Shown: positions 54,421 to 64,000 of the stretch, piece by piece | Numbering within the stretch: the first letter of the stretch is position 1 | Layout: the number at the start of each line of letters is the position of its first letter | From: Ischnura elegans | Taxonomy: Eukaryota; Arthropoda; Insecta; Odonata; Coenagrionidae | Direction of reading: 5' to 3' | Assembly (NCBI RefSeq): GCF_921293095.1 | Contig: NW_025791734.1 | Span: 1-64,000 of the forward strand | Length of the DNA: 64,000 bases | Notes under the pieces: generated by a model | Told to the model about the DNA's origin: nothing | Seen by the model: the letters and a program-made list of their open reading frames with translations, nothing else | Database searches by the model: none | Position numbers and translations under genes: made by a program

Positions 54421-57400
54421 ATATTGTTGTGTTTAATATTTAAATTGTTCTTGTTGTCATTTTAATTGTTGTTGTTGTCATTTAAATTGTTGTTGTTGTC
54501 ATTTAAATTGTTGTTGTTGTCATTTAAATTGTTGTTGTTGTCATTAAAATTGTGTATGTTGTTATTTAAATTCTTGTTGTGTTCATTCAAATCGTTGTCG
54601 TTGTCATTTAAATTGTTGTCCTTGTCATTTAAATTGTTGTTGTTGTCAATTAAATTGTTTGTTGTTGTCATTTAAATTGTTGTTGTTGTCATTTAAATTG
54701 TTGTTGTTGTCATTAAAATTGTTGTTGTTGTCATTTAAATTATTGTTGTTGCCTTTTAAATTGTTGTTGTTGTCATATAAATTGTTGTTGTTGTCATTTA
54801 AATTGTTACTGTTGTCATTTTAAATTGTTGTCGTGGTCATTTAACTTGTTGTCGTTGTCATTTAAATTGTTGTTGTTGTCATTAAATTGTTGTTGTTGTA
54901 ATTTAAAATATTGTTGTTGCCTTTTAAATTGTTGTTGTAGTCATTTAAATTGTTGTCGTTGTCATTTTAATTGTTGTCGTTGTCATTTAACTTGTTGTCG
55001 TCGTCATTTAAATTGTTGTCGTTGCCTTTTAAAATGTTGTCCTTGCCGTTTTAATTGTTGTCGTTGTCATTTAAATTGTTGTCGTTTTCTTTTAACTTGT
55101 TGTCGTTGTCATTTAAATTGTAGTCGTTGTCATTTAAATTGTTGTCATTATCATTTAAATTGTTGTCGTTGTCATTTAAATTGTTGTCGTTGTCATTTAA
55201 ATTGTTGTCGTTGTCATTTAAATTCTTGTCGTTGTCATTTAAATTGTTGTCCTTGCCATTTAAATTGTTGTCGTTGTCATTTAAATTGTTGTCGTTGTCA
55301 TTTAAATTTTGTCGTTGCCATTTAAATTGTTGTCGTTGTCATTTGAATTGTTGTCGTTGTCATTTAAATTGTTGTCGTTGTCATTTATTTTGTTGACGTT
55401 GCCTTGTAAATTGTTGTCGTTGTCATTTAATTTGTTGTCGTTGTCATATAAATTGTAGTAGTTGTCATTTAAATTGTTGTAGTTGTCATTTAAATTGTTG
55501 TAGTTGTTATTTAAATTGTTTTCGTTGTCATTTAAATTGTAGTCGTTGTCATTTAAATTGTAGTCGTATCATTTAAATTGTAGTCGTTGTCATTTAAATT
55601 GTAGTCGTTGTCATTTAAATTGTAGTCGTATCATTTAAATTGTTGTCGTTGCCATTTAAAATGTTGTCGTTGTCATTTAAATTGTTATCGTCATTTAAAT
55701 TGTTGTCGTTGTCATTTAAATTGTTGTCGTTGTCATTTAAATTTTCGTCGTTGTCATTTAAATTGTTGTCGTTGTAATATAGATGGTGGTCGTTGGCATT
55801 TAAATTGTTGTCCTTGTCATTTAAATTGTTGTCCTTGTCATTTAAATTGTTGTTCTTGTCATTTAAATTGTTGTCCTTGTCATTTAAATTGTTGTCCTTG
55901 TCATTTAAATTGTTGTCCTTGTCATTTAAATTGTTGTCCTTGTCATTTAAATTGTTGTCTATGTCATTTAAAATGTTGTCGTTGTTATTTTAATTGTTGT
56001 CCTTGTCATTTAAATTGTTGTCGTTGTCATTTACATTGTTGTCGTTATCATTTAAATTGTTGTCGATGCCATTTAAATATTTATCCTTGTCATATAAATT
56101 GTTGTCTGTCGTTGTCCTTTAAATTGTTGTCGTTGTCATTTAAATTGTTGTTTTTTTCATTTAAATTGTTGTTGTTTTCATTTAAATTGTTGTTGGTACC
56201 TTTTTAATTGTAGTTGTTGTCATTTAAATTGTTGTACTTGTCATTTAAATTGTTGTAGTTGTTATTTAAATTGTTGTCGTTGTCATTTAAATTGTAGTCG
56301 TTGTCATTTAAATTGTTGTCGTTGTCATTTAAATTGTAGTCGTTGTCATTTAAATTGTTGTCGTCATTTAAATTGTTGTCGTTGCCATTTAAAATGTTGT
56401 CGTTGTCATTTAAATTGTTATCGTCATTTAAATTGTTGTCGTTGTCATTTAAATTGTTGTCGTTGTCATTTAAATTTTCGTCGTTGTCATTTAAATTGTT
56501 GTCGTTGTAATATAGATGGTGGTCGTTGTCATTTAAATTGTTGTCCTTGTCATTTAAATTGTTGTCCTTGTCATTTAAATTGTTGTCCTTGTCATTTAAA
56601 TTGTTGTCCTTGTCATTTAAATTGTTGTCCTTGTCATTTAAATTGTTGTCTATGTCATTTAAAATGTGTTTGTTTTTATTAAAAATTTGTTGTTGTCATT
56701 TAAATTGTAGTTGTTTTCATTTAAATTTTTTTTGTTGTAAGTTGAATTTTTGTTGTTGTCATTTAAATTGTGTTCCTTGTCATTTAAATTGTTGTCTATG
56801 TCATTTAAATTGTTGTCGTTGTTGTTTAAATTGTTGTCCTTGTCATTTAAATTGTTGTCGTTGTCATTTTCATTGTTGTCGTTATCATTTAAATTGTTGT
56901 CGATGCCATTTAAATATTTATCGTTGTCATTTAAATTGTTGTCTGTCGTAGTCCTTTAAATTGTTGTCGTTGTCATTTAAATTGTTGTTGTTTTCATTTA
57001 AATTGTAGTTGTTTTCATTTCAATTGTTGTTGGTACCTTTTAAATTGTAGTTGTTGTCATTTAAATTGTTGTTGATGTCATTTAAATTGCTGTTCTTGTC
57101 GTTTAAATTGTTGTTGTTGTCATTTGAAATGTGTTTGTTTTTTATAAAAATTTGTTGTTGTCATTTAAATTGTAGTTGTGTTCATTTAAATTTTTTTTGT
57201 TGTAAGTTGAATTTTTGTTGTTGTCATTTAAATTTTTGTTGTTGTCTTTGATATTGTTGTCTTTGTCATTTAAATTGTTCTTGTTGTCATTTTAATTGTT
57301 GTTGTTGTCATTTAAATTGTTGTTGTTGTCATTTAAAATGTTGTTGTTGTCATTTTAATATTTGTTGTCAATTAAAATGTTGTTGTCGTCATTTAAGTTG

Positions 57401-58305
57401 TTGTTGTTGTCGTTCAAATTGTTGTTGTTGTCATTAAAATTGTGTATGTTGTTATTTAAATTCTTGTTGTGTTCATTCAAATCGTTGTCGTTGTCATTTA
57501 GATTGTTGTCGTTGTCATTTAAATTGTTGTTGTTATCAATTAAATTGTTTGTTGTTGTCATTTAAATTGTTGTTGTTGTCATTTAAATTGTTGTTGCTGT
57601 CATTAAAATTGTTGTTGTTGTCATTTAAATAATTGTTGTTGCCTTATAAATTGTTGTTGTTGTCCTATAAATTGTTGTTGTTGTCATTAAAATTGTTGTT
57701 GTTGTCATTTAAATAATTGTTGTTGCCTTATAAATTGTTGTTGTTGTCCTATAAATTGTTGTTGTTGTCATTTAAATTGTTACTGTTGTCATTTTAAATT
57801 GTTGTCGTGGTCATTTAACTTGTTGTCGTTGTCATTTAAATTGTTGTTGTTGTCATAAAATTGTTGTTGTTGTAATTTAAAATATTGTTGTTGCCTTTTA
57901 AATTGTTGTTGTGTTCATTTACATTGTTGTCGTTATCATTTAAATTGTTGTCGATGCCATTTAAATATTTATCGTTGTCATTTAAATTGTTGTCTGTCGT
58001 AGTCCTTTAAATTGTCGTCGTTGTCATTTCAATTGTTGTTGTTTTCATTTAAATTGTTGTTGTTTTCATTTAAATTGTTGTTGGTACCTTTTAAAGTATG
58101 GTTGTTGTCATTTAAATTGTTGTTGATGTCATTTAAATTGCTGTTCTTGTCGTTTAAATTGTTGTTGTTGTCATTTAAAATGTGTTTGTTTTTATTTAAA
58201 ATTTGTTGTTGTAATTTAAATTGTAGTTGTTTTCATTTAAATTTTTTTTGTTGTAAGTTGAATTTTTGTTGTTGTCATTTAAATTTTTGTTGTTGTCTTT
58301 GATAT
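54421..58305 (+). repeat. 21-bp minisatellite between the LTR element and the solo LTR
   Basis: Starts with the ATAT duplication followed by TTGTTGTGTTTAATATTT. It contains higher-order landmarks TAATATAGATGGTGG near 55774 and 56507. 54441-54580 preserves an uninterrupted version of the site into which Tx1-like copy 1 inserted. The right part (about 56840-58305) is a near copy of about 46920-48373. Confidence 0.95.
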
Positions 58306-58614
58306 TGTAAGTCGTCTTCGCCTACGGTAAATGGGTTCGGGGGAAGCAAAGCAGGGAACAAGTCCAAATTCTTTCACACAAGCAACTTCCTTTATTTAGT
58401 CCCAAGCCATACACCTTGTTTCGCTGCACAACACCAACTGCCGACCCTAGCAGCCACAAGCCCACGCCCTGGAGTCACCGAAGGAATCGTTTGTCAGGCG
58501 ACTCTTCCGATGACAGCAGGAACGCGCTTAATGGCTGGGTCTCAGAGGAAGTCCGTTCGAGGCGACCCTCGTCGTATCGCACCTTATAATAATCTAAATG
58601 AAACTGCTCTTACA
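58306..58614 (-). repeat. solo LTR of the gypsy-type element
   Basis: 309 bp, same family as the LTRs at 48374 and 54112, with ATAT on both sides (58302-58305 and 58615-58618). No internal sequence remains, so it is the product of LTR-LTR recombination. It carries private differences (GGTAAATGGG, TTTATTTAG). At variable sites it combines a T shared with the left LTR (ATCGC/CTCGC) and the CTAAATGAAAC shared with the right LTR, as a recombinant would. Confidence 0.93.
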
Positions 58615-58749
58615 ATATTGTTGTGTTTATTATTTAAATTGTTCTTGTTGTCATTTTAATTGTTGTTGTTGTCATTTAAATTGTTGTTGTTGTCATTTAA
58701 ATTGTTGTTGTTGTCATTTTATTATGTGTTATCAATAAAAATGTTGTTG
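58615..58749 (+). repeat. short minisatellite remnant between solo LTR and Tx1-like copy 3
   Basis: A few 21-bp units beginning ATATTGTTGTGTTTATTATTT, matching the sequence right of the full-length LTR element, and ending ATGTTGTTG at the copy 3 tail. Confidence 0.9.
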
Positions 58750-58791
<42 letters not shown>

Positions 58792-59076
58792 TATGGGCGG
58801 TTTTTTTAAAAGGTTTTATAAGTTTTTCGTCGTCACCTCGGTTTATTTCTCAATAAAATCATCATTTTCAGTCATTATTCTTTTTGCATCTCTTCACCGC
58901 CTTTACACTCTCCGAAGGGGAGGGCCGCGCACAGGGGAGGGCCGCGCACAGGGGAGGTCCGCCGAAGGGGCTGGTTACCGCAACCTTGGACCCCATCCCT
59001 CCGCGCATGTGGCCTCCCCTTCCGAGTGGTTAATGCCTCCGTGTGGTTCCGCCCTTGTTACTTCATTCTTTCTTCT

Positions 59077-62000
59077 CTATGGCGCCATCTTCACTTTTAA
59101 AATTGTGTCCCCTGACTCCGTTTCTTCCACTTCAGAAAGAACACCGCTCTGACACCACAAGTCAATAAAAGATTTTGTGTCGCCCTTGCATTTATGATGT
59201 ATATACTCCCTCCTGATTCTTCTTTCGATTCCTTTTTTTAAGTACTCGGCGTATGTTTTTTGAGCCGACCTTTCACCTTTTTCTGTTGCTGTAAAACAAT
59301 GATATATGCTTGCCTTTGTTGCGGCTATAATGAAGTTTGCCAGTAAATCTCGCTTAGTATAGCCGCCCCTTTCAGGAGGTCTCCCCCTGTGTAATTCCAG
59401 TGCGCTCCTCACCCTGCGGCCCGTGACTCCTTTTATCCACTCCTTTGCTGTCCGCCATACCTCTCCCGCCTGTCTGCAGTCGTAGAGGATGTGCCAGGCC
59501 GTGGCCTGGCTTCCAGGGCATGCTCTGCACACTGAGTTTTCTCGCAATCCCGACCGCGACAGGAAAACGGCGTCTGCCAGGCGATCATGTGCCAGTCTCC
59601 AAGACACCTCCCCCTCCCTCCCCAGGACTGGCGCCGTCCAGAAGGCTTTCCAGCACGTAGACTCTCCCCATATGCCGTCCTTGTAGGGCCACTTCTCTTT
59701 GTTTTTTTTGGCAACGATTTCTCGGTAAATATCGCTTTTGTGTATGGGAAACGTTCGCGTTCGCTTCGACAGCTCGCTCCGGAAACCGAAGGGGAGAGAT
59801 TCCTCCGTCGGGGGCCAAGATGTGGGGAGAGGTCCTCCGTTTTCCCCGGACCTCACGTCCATTGTGTCGAGGGCGCTTTTCAATGAGGAGTAGAAACCGT
59901 TCCTCTTAGGCCTGGTCTCGAGGAAGTAGGAAACGAAGATTTTCCACGGTTGAACTTCACCTGTGACGTACCGTTGAAAGAAATTTATCCTCATAGCGGT
60001 AATTTTTGCCTGCACGTCAGTCAGCCCCAGTCCTCCGCACCCGAGCGGGGCCGTCAGCACGGCTCCGGCAACCCAGTGTTTTCGGCCCCTACCCCACACA
60101 AAATCCGTGAGGGCGGCTTGCACCCGCCGGATGCATTGAGGGCTAATGCATTGGGTCTGTAGGCGGTACCAGATGGTCGGGGCCACGAACTGATTTACGA
60201 CCCTTGTCCTTCCTCTCACGGAAAGGGCCCCTGAAGCCGCTTCCCACCTCCTCAATCCGTTTTGAATTTTTACCTCCAGGTCTTCCTCTAGTCCTTCTCT
60301 CTCTTTGATGGTGTCATTTTTAAAAACCACTCCGAGGAATCGGGCACCTTCGGTGGAGATCGCGAAGGGTCCGAGCCTATCCGTGCGCCCGCGCCAGGAC
60401 CCGACGTACATCCCTTCAGTCTTGTTCTCGTTTAGTTCTGCTCCCGAGAGGGCGGCGTACGAATCGAATGATTTTATCACATTTCTTACAGCGTCGTTCT
60501 CCGAAATGAATAAAGTTACGTCATCTGCGTATGCTGATAGCGTAATATGTGCTTCTTGAGTGGGGAGTGGAAAACCTGTAATTTTAGTTTTAAGGATGTG
60601 GAGTAGTGGCTCTAGGGCCAGTGCGTACAGCTGGCCGGAGAGCGGACATCCTTGTCTTATGCCTCGCTTAAAGGGGATTGGAGGAGTCAGACTATTGCCA
60701 ACCCTAACGAGGCATGATGCGTCCTCGTAAATTGTACTTAAAGTTTTTATGAAATTTTCGCCAAAATTCATGCGTCTCAATACATTGAATAAAAAATCAT
60801 GGCGAACTTTGTCGAAAGCGCCCTTTTGGTCCAGACTTAATATGGCCAGTGGAGAATTAGTTTCATTCGCATATGCGATAATGTCACGAATTAGGGACAG
60901 GTTATCTAAGATGGTTCTGCCTGTGACGCCGCACCCTTGCTCGGGGGATACCACCTCTCGCATTGCCGACGACAGTCTCATGGAAAGGGCCTTCGCAATT
61001 ATTTTGTAATCGGTGGTGGTGATCGAGATTGGTCTCCAGTTCTTCAAATTTGTTCTGTCTCCTTTTTTATGAATTAAATTCAGAACGGCCCATCTGCTGG
61101 AGATAGGGAGCATGCCTCTCTCTAGGCTAGCGTCGACCATTGACGCGAAGGGCTTCGCGAGGAGAGTCCAAAAGGTCTTATAGAATTCGGACGTTAGGCC
61201 ATCGATTCCTGGTGCTTTCTTTCGGTTCAAGCTGTAGAGTGCAGTGCGGAGATCCTCTGGGGTCAGGGGCGCCTCCATCCGCGCTTTACTCTCCGCCGTC
61301 AATTCCGGCTGCCGCCGCGAAAGAATAATAAAATCGTCCTCCTGCAGCTCTGAGTCTGTCTGTACGGGGGCTTGAAAGACTTTTTCATAATAGTCTTTTA
61401 CGTACTTCACAAGATGCTGCTGTTCGGAGAGGATAGTGCCGTCGTCTGTTTCCAATGACGTCAGGGGGGGTCGATGCATCCGTGTCACCGATCTTGAGAG
61501 AGCAGTCCCCAACGGATTCTCCGAAGACGCTATCTCTTCCCATCCCTCGATCGCCGTCGCTCTCTCGCCTACCTCCTTGTACGTGCGCCTTATTTCTTCC
61601 CTCGCCTTCATCGCCTCCTCTCCTCGAGTCGTCGCCTCCGTCGCCTCGAGCGATCTCATGTGGGATATGTTTCGGTCTTTACTAAGGCGTACATAAATCC
61701 TGGTGGCGGCTCTAATCTCAGATTTTAAAGTTTCCCAAGCGACGACGGGGTCCCCGCTCTCGTGGGTAGACGTCACTTCCTCGATAATTGTCGACATGAA
61801 TTCGACAAATTCTTCGTTATCAAGTAAGTAGTTGTAGAATTTCCAGTACGGGGGAGGTGGTTTTATAACATCCTGGATGGTGAAGTCTATGGATAGAGCC
61901 ATGTGGTCCGAGAACGAGGCTCGCCTTTCGATGGAGGATATTTTCTGTATGTTGTCTGTGTATATCCTGTCCAGGCGGGATGCAATATTGGGGTCGGCCG

Positions 62001-62613
62001 CAGAGTGGTACGTATACCCTTCCCTCCTTCCGTGCCTTTCCCTCCATACGTCTGATAGAGAGTGCTTCCTAATGAGTGCGGCGAGACGCCTCGCCTTCGT
62101 AGGCTCCCTCTCTATCCTCGATGAGCGGTCGTGACGAGGCGACAGCGTGCAATTATAATCACCAGCCAGTATGGTGAGATCTGGATGATAGTCTTCCGCC
62201 CTCCCTTGCTCGAGTGCGTCGTCCATCTTCCGTATCACTTCACCAGCTATGTCCTTGTCGTTAGGTATGTAGCTGTTAATAACGCGTAAGGTGGAGCCTG
62301 AGCTAAATTCGAAACGATGCTCTGTAGCATGCCCCGGATAGATGGTGTTTTCCTTCGTTATGTTGGGGGCGAGGTTCTTTTTTATTGCGATGCCAGTTCC
62401 CGCGGCTACTCTGTGGGTGGGGTTGAGGCTGAAAGAATAGCCGAGGCTGCGGAGGCAGGGTTGGAGATGGTCCGCGTTTGTTTCCTGCATAAGTAGGATA
62501 TCTGGTTCCCACCGCTGGATGAAAAATTTGAGCTGTTGACTTTTTACGTTGCTGGCTACAGAACGCACGTTTAGGGTGGTCAGGTTGATGGTCTTCCCTC
62601 TGACGGACGTCAT
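59077..62613 (-). CDS. Tx1-like retrotransposon ORF2: APE endonuclease / reverse transcriptase (copy 3)
   Basis: 1,178 residues, intact, with the same APE, RT (YADD) and C-terminal C-C-H-C motifs as copies 1 and 2. I count seven amino-acid differences from them (A70V, N707D, M746R, V911L and three in the last 130 residues, including Cys to Arg after VTG and Tyr to His near the end), none in a catalytic motif. The ORF2 protein could still be functional. However, the upstream ORF1 frameshift moves the ORF1 stop away from the ORF2 start, which should weaken coupled translation. Confidence 0.92.
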   Translation of the reverse strand: MTSVRGKTINLTTLNVRSVASNVKSQQLKFFIQRWEPDILLMQETNADHLQPCLRSLGYSFSLNPTHRVAAGTGIAIKKNLAPNITKENTIYPGHATEHRFEFSSGSTLRVINSYIPNDKDIAGEVIRKMDDALEQGRAEDYHPDLTILAGDYNCTLSPRHDRSSRIEREPTKARRLAALIRKHSLSDVWRERHGRREGYTYHSAADPNIASRLDRIYTDNIQKISSIERRASFSDHMALSIDFTIQDVIKPPPPYWKFYNYLLDNEEFVEFMSTIIEEVTSTHESGDPVVAWETLKSEIRAATRIYVRLSKDRNISHMRSLEATEATTRGEEAMKAREEIRRTYKEVGERATAIEGWEEIASSENPLGTALSRSVTRMHRPPLTSLETDDGTILSEQQHLVKYVKDYYEKVFQAPVQTDSELQEDDFIILSRRQPELTAESKARMEAPLTPEDLRTALYSLNRKKAPGIDGLTSEFYKTFWTLLAKPFASMVDASLERGMLPISSRWAVLNLIHKKGDRTNLKNWRPISITTTDYKIIAKALSMRLSSAMREVVSPEQGCGVTGRTILDNLSLIRDIIAYANETNSPLAILSLDQKGAFDKVRHDFLFNVLRRMNFGENFIKTLSTIYEDASCLVRVGNSLTPPIPFKRGIRQGCPLSGQLYALALEPLLHILKTKITGFPLPTQEAHITLSAYADDVTLFISENDAVRNVIKSFDSYAALSGAELNENKTEGMYVGSWRGRTDRLGPFAISTEGARFLGVVFKNDTIKEREGLEEDLEVKIQNGLRRWEAASGALSVRGRTRVVNQFVAPTIWYRLQTQCISPQCIRRVQAALTDFVWGRGRKHWVAGAVLTAPLGCGGLGLTDVQAKITAMRINFFQRYVTGEVQPWKIFVSYFLETRPKRNGFYSSLKSALDTMDVRSGENGGPLPTSWPPTEESLPFGFRSELSKRTRTFPIHKSDIYREIVAKKNKEKWPYKDGIWGESTCWKAFWTAPVLGREGEVSWRLAHDRLADAVFLSRSGLRENSVCRACPGSQATAWHILYDCRQAGEVWRTAKEWIKGVTGRRVRSALELHRGRPPERGGYTKRDLLANFIIAATKASIYHCFTATEKGERSAQKTYAEYLKKGIERRIRREYIHHKCKGDTKSFIDLWCQSGVLSEVEETESGDTILKVKMAP

Positions 62614-64000
62614 TGATTATGCGGTGGTTTGTTAGTTAGGGCCTTAAAAAACCTGTGGATCCTCATATCTAACGCAACATCTTTAACCGCTTTCTTCTCG
62701 ACAAGCTCTCTCAACGTTTCGACGAGGGCATGCGTGTCTGAAAAAAAAATTCTTAGCCATGTCCGTAATGTTCTTCTTTCCTTTCGTTTCTTTCAGGAAT
62801 AAAATGAGTTTTGGACTATCTAAAAATCCTTCTTGTGGATGGTTGTTGAGGTAATCTTCTATCTCTTTGTATCCCCGTTCATCGGATGGGGTGGGGATTA
62901 ATCGTTTTCTTTGGGGAGACGTTCTTTCCTCCGCCCTGACGTGTTTCCTTTTTGTTTGGCCTTGCACTTGAGAGAGGCTAGTTGGTGCGTGCGGGTTGTT
63001 TGTTTGATGATCTTCCGTTGCTGCTTCGGTGGCGTGGGAATCAAGATTATGGTCTGTGGCAACCAATTCGTCCGAGGAGGGGTTTTTTGCGGCGTGTTGG
63101 GTGGGTAAAGGTAGCGGGGTGGAGTGAGAAGTCTTGGTCTCGGGGGGCGTGTCGTTGCCGTCATTATTTTCATGATTGGCAACGTCCGCTTCCTCGGTGG
63201 GGTGAGGAGGGAGAGGAATTTGGGTGATAATATTTTTTTTCGGCGCTATGATTTGGTGATCTGCACCTCCGGGGGTGGGGGTCTTAAGTGATGCGGCCGG
63301 CGCGTCATTATTATGTTGTTTTTTGCCGTCGTTTATGCGAGGGTTAAAATTCGCCCTGCTTTCCCTTCCCTGGTCGAGATTGGCCTTGCAGGCGGAGGCA
63401 AAATGTCCGTCTTCGTTGCATCTAAAGCACCGAGGGTCATTAAAGTTGAAGAAAATTCGGTGCTTGGCGGGGCCGAAATCCAAGAGCAGCGACTCGGGTA
63501 CAATCACACCTTCCCGACGTACGATGAAGACCTGCTTCCTCCACGACTCGACGTGGCTTAGATCATCTCTTTTTATTCCCACGCCCAGGGTGGTGACGGG
63601 GCTCACGACTCTTCCTATTTGGGAGATAATTTCCAACAAATCGGGAATCGGGAATTCTGGGGGCACGTTTGAGACGACTAGCCGCTCCACTTGCTGAACC
63701 ATGCGGTTCGCAATTAAAAAATTATTCATTATGGTGAGACCTCCTTTATTCATCATGAAGTCGTTTAAAATGTCTTCATTCTTCAAATAGAAACAAACGC
63801 GATCCCCTGGAAGTTTTGTGGCGTGCGTTATCTGTCTCCCGCCCACCTCTTCGGCCATCGCCTCGATGTATTGGGCTATGGGAACGCCTGGGAGGCCGTT
63901 GAAAATAATTCCCGTCTTCCTTGTGGGGCCCGATTTCAATGGTATTATTTTTTTCGTTACGAATTTAAAAGGTTGGGGTGGGTTATCGCCGTTGCTTTGG
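62610..64000 (-). pseudogene. Tx1-like ORF1, copy 3: partial and frameshifted near the C-terminus
   Basis: The portion inside the window includes the conserved central region and the CCHC knuckle (near 63383-63424). In copies 1 and 2 a run of eight A (34854-34861 and equivalent) is present; here it is nine (62741-62749). The reading frame changes about 45 residues before the normal end and stops at 62683, instead of at 62610 where the other copies end. A few missense differences also occur. The RNA-binding part is intact but the C-terminus is replaced by an unrelated short tail, so this copy is probably defective in ORF1 or at least in ORF1-ORF2 coupling. Confidence 0.88.

Larger units (their letters stand above)
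58750..64000 (-). mobile_element. Tx1-clade non-LTR retrotransposon, copy 3 (5' part outside window)
   Basis: Same family and orientation as copies 1 and 2. The tail is (AAT)11 plus 8 A. It carries scattered substitutions, a 17-bp tandem duplication in the 3' UTR (AGGGCCGCGCACAGGGG at about 58919-58952) and a one-base insertion in ORF1. The window ends within ORF1, so the 5' end and target duplication cannot be seen. Confidence 0.92.

Overview
This window is eukaryotic, repeat-dominated DNA, most likely from an arthropod and probably an insect. The basis is indirect: intron-style splice signals, LTR and non-LTR retrotransposons, hAT-like and Transib-like DNA transposon ends, AT-rich spacer DNA and no bacterial gene organisation. 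No complete host gene was recognised. The only hint of one is a short open exon with a good splice donor at the left edge.

Layout: (1) 1-17.2 kb is mostly non-coding DNA full of decayed DNA-transposon material. It contains a 3.3 kb element with 813-bp, apparently identical terminal inverted repeats that begin with the RSS-like heptamer CACAGTG and are flanked by the 5-bp duplication CTGCG (Transib-like). It also contains a 2.36 kb hAT-like element with an 8-bp duplication GTTATAGC, a roughly 138-bp tandem repeat, nested imperfect inverted repeats around TGACGTCA palindromes, and several dispersed repeats. (2) From 17.2 kb to 58.7 kb the backbone is a 21-bp minisatellite, about 22.7 kb in total. 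Its unit is a G/T-rich 14-mer plus ATTTAAA. It is arranged in higher-order blocks and broken up by retrotransposons. (3) Three copies of a non-LTR retrotransposon of the Tx1 branch of the L1 group sit in the satellite, all on the minus strand. Copies 1 and 2 look full length and encode identical proteins. Copy 3 is cut by the window end and has a frameshifted ORF1. ORF1 carries a CCHC knuckle. ORF2 carries an APE endonuclease, a reverse transcriptase and a C-terminal C-C-H-C motif. ORF1 and ORF2 overlap as ATGA. (4) A 6,047-bp Ty3/gypsy-type LTR retrotransposon (minus strand; 309-bp LTRs, PBS, PPT, gag, protease, RT/RNase H/integrase) is inserted in the satellite with a 4-bp duplication ATAT. 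A solo LTR of the same family about 3.9 kb away has the same flanks and the same ATAT.

How the parts fit: the satellite is a landing pad and a recombination substrate. All three Tx1-like 3' junctions fall immediately after a TTG of the satellite, suggesting a repeat-targeted Tx1 lineage. Block duplications of 2,306 bp, 7,970 bp and about 1.7 kb then multiplied both satellite and transposons. The 7,970-bp duplication ends exactly at the tail of retrotransposon copy 2, which is hard to explain by ordinary unequal exchange. Because these duplications are near perfect, assembly or haplotype artefacts must be excluded before any biological reading.
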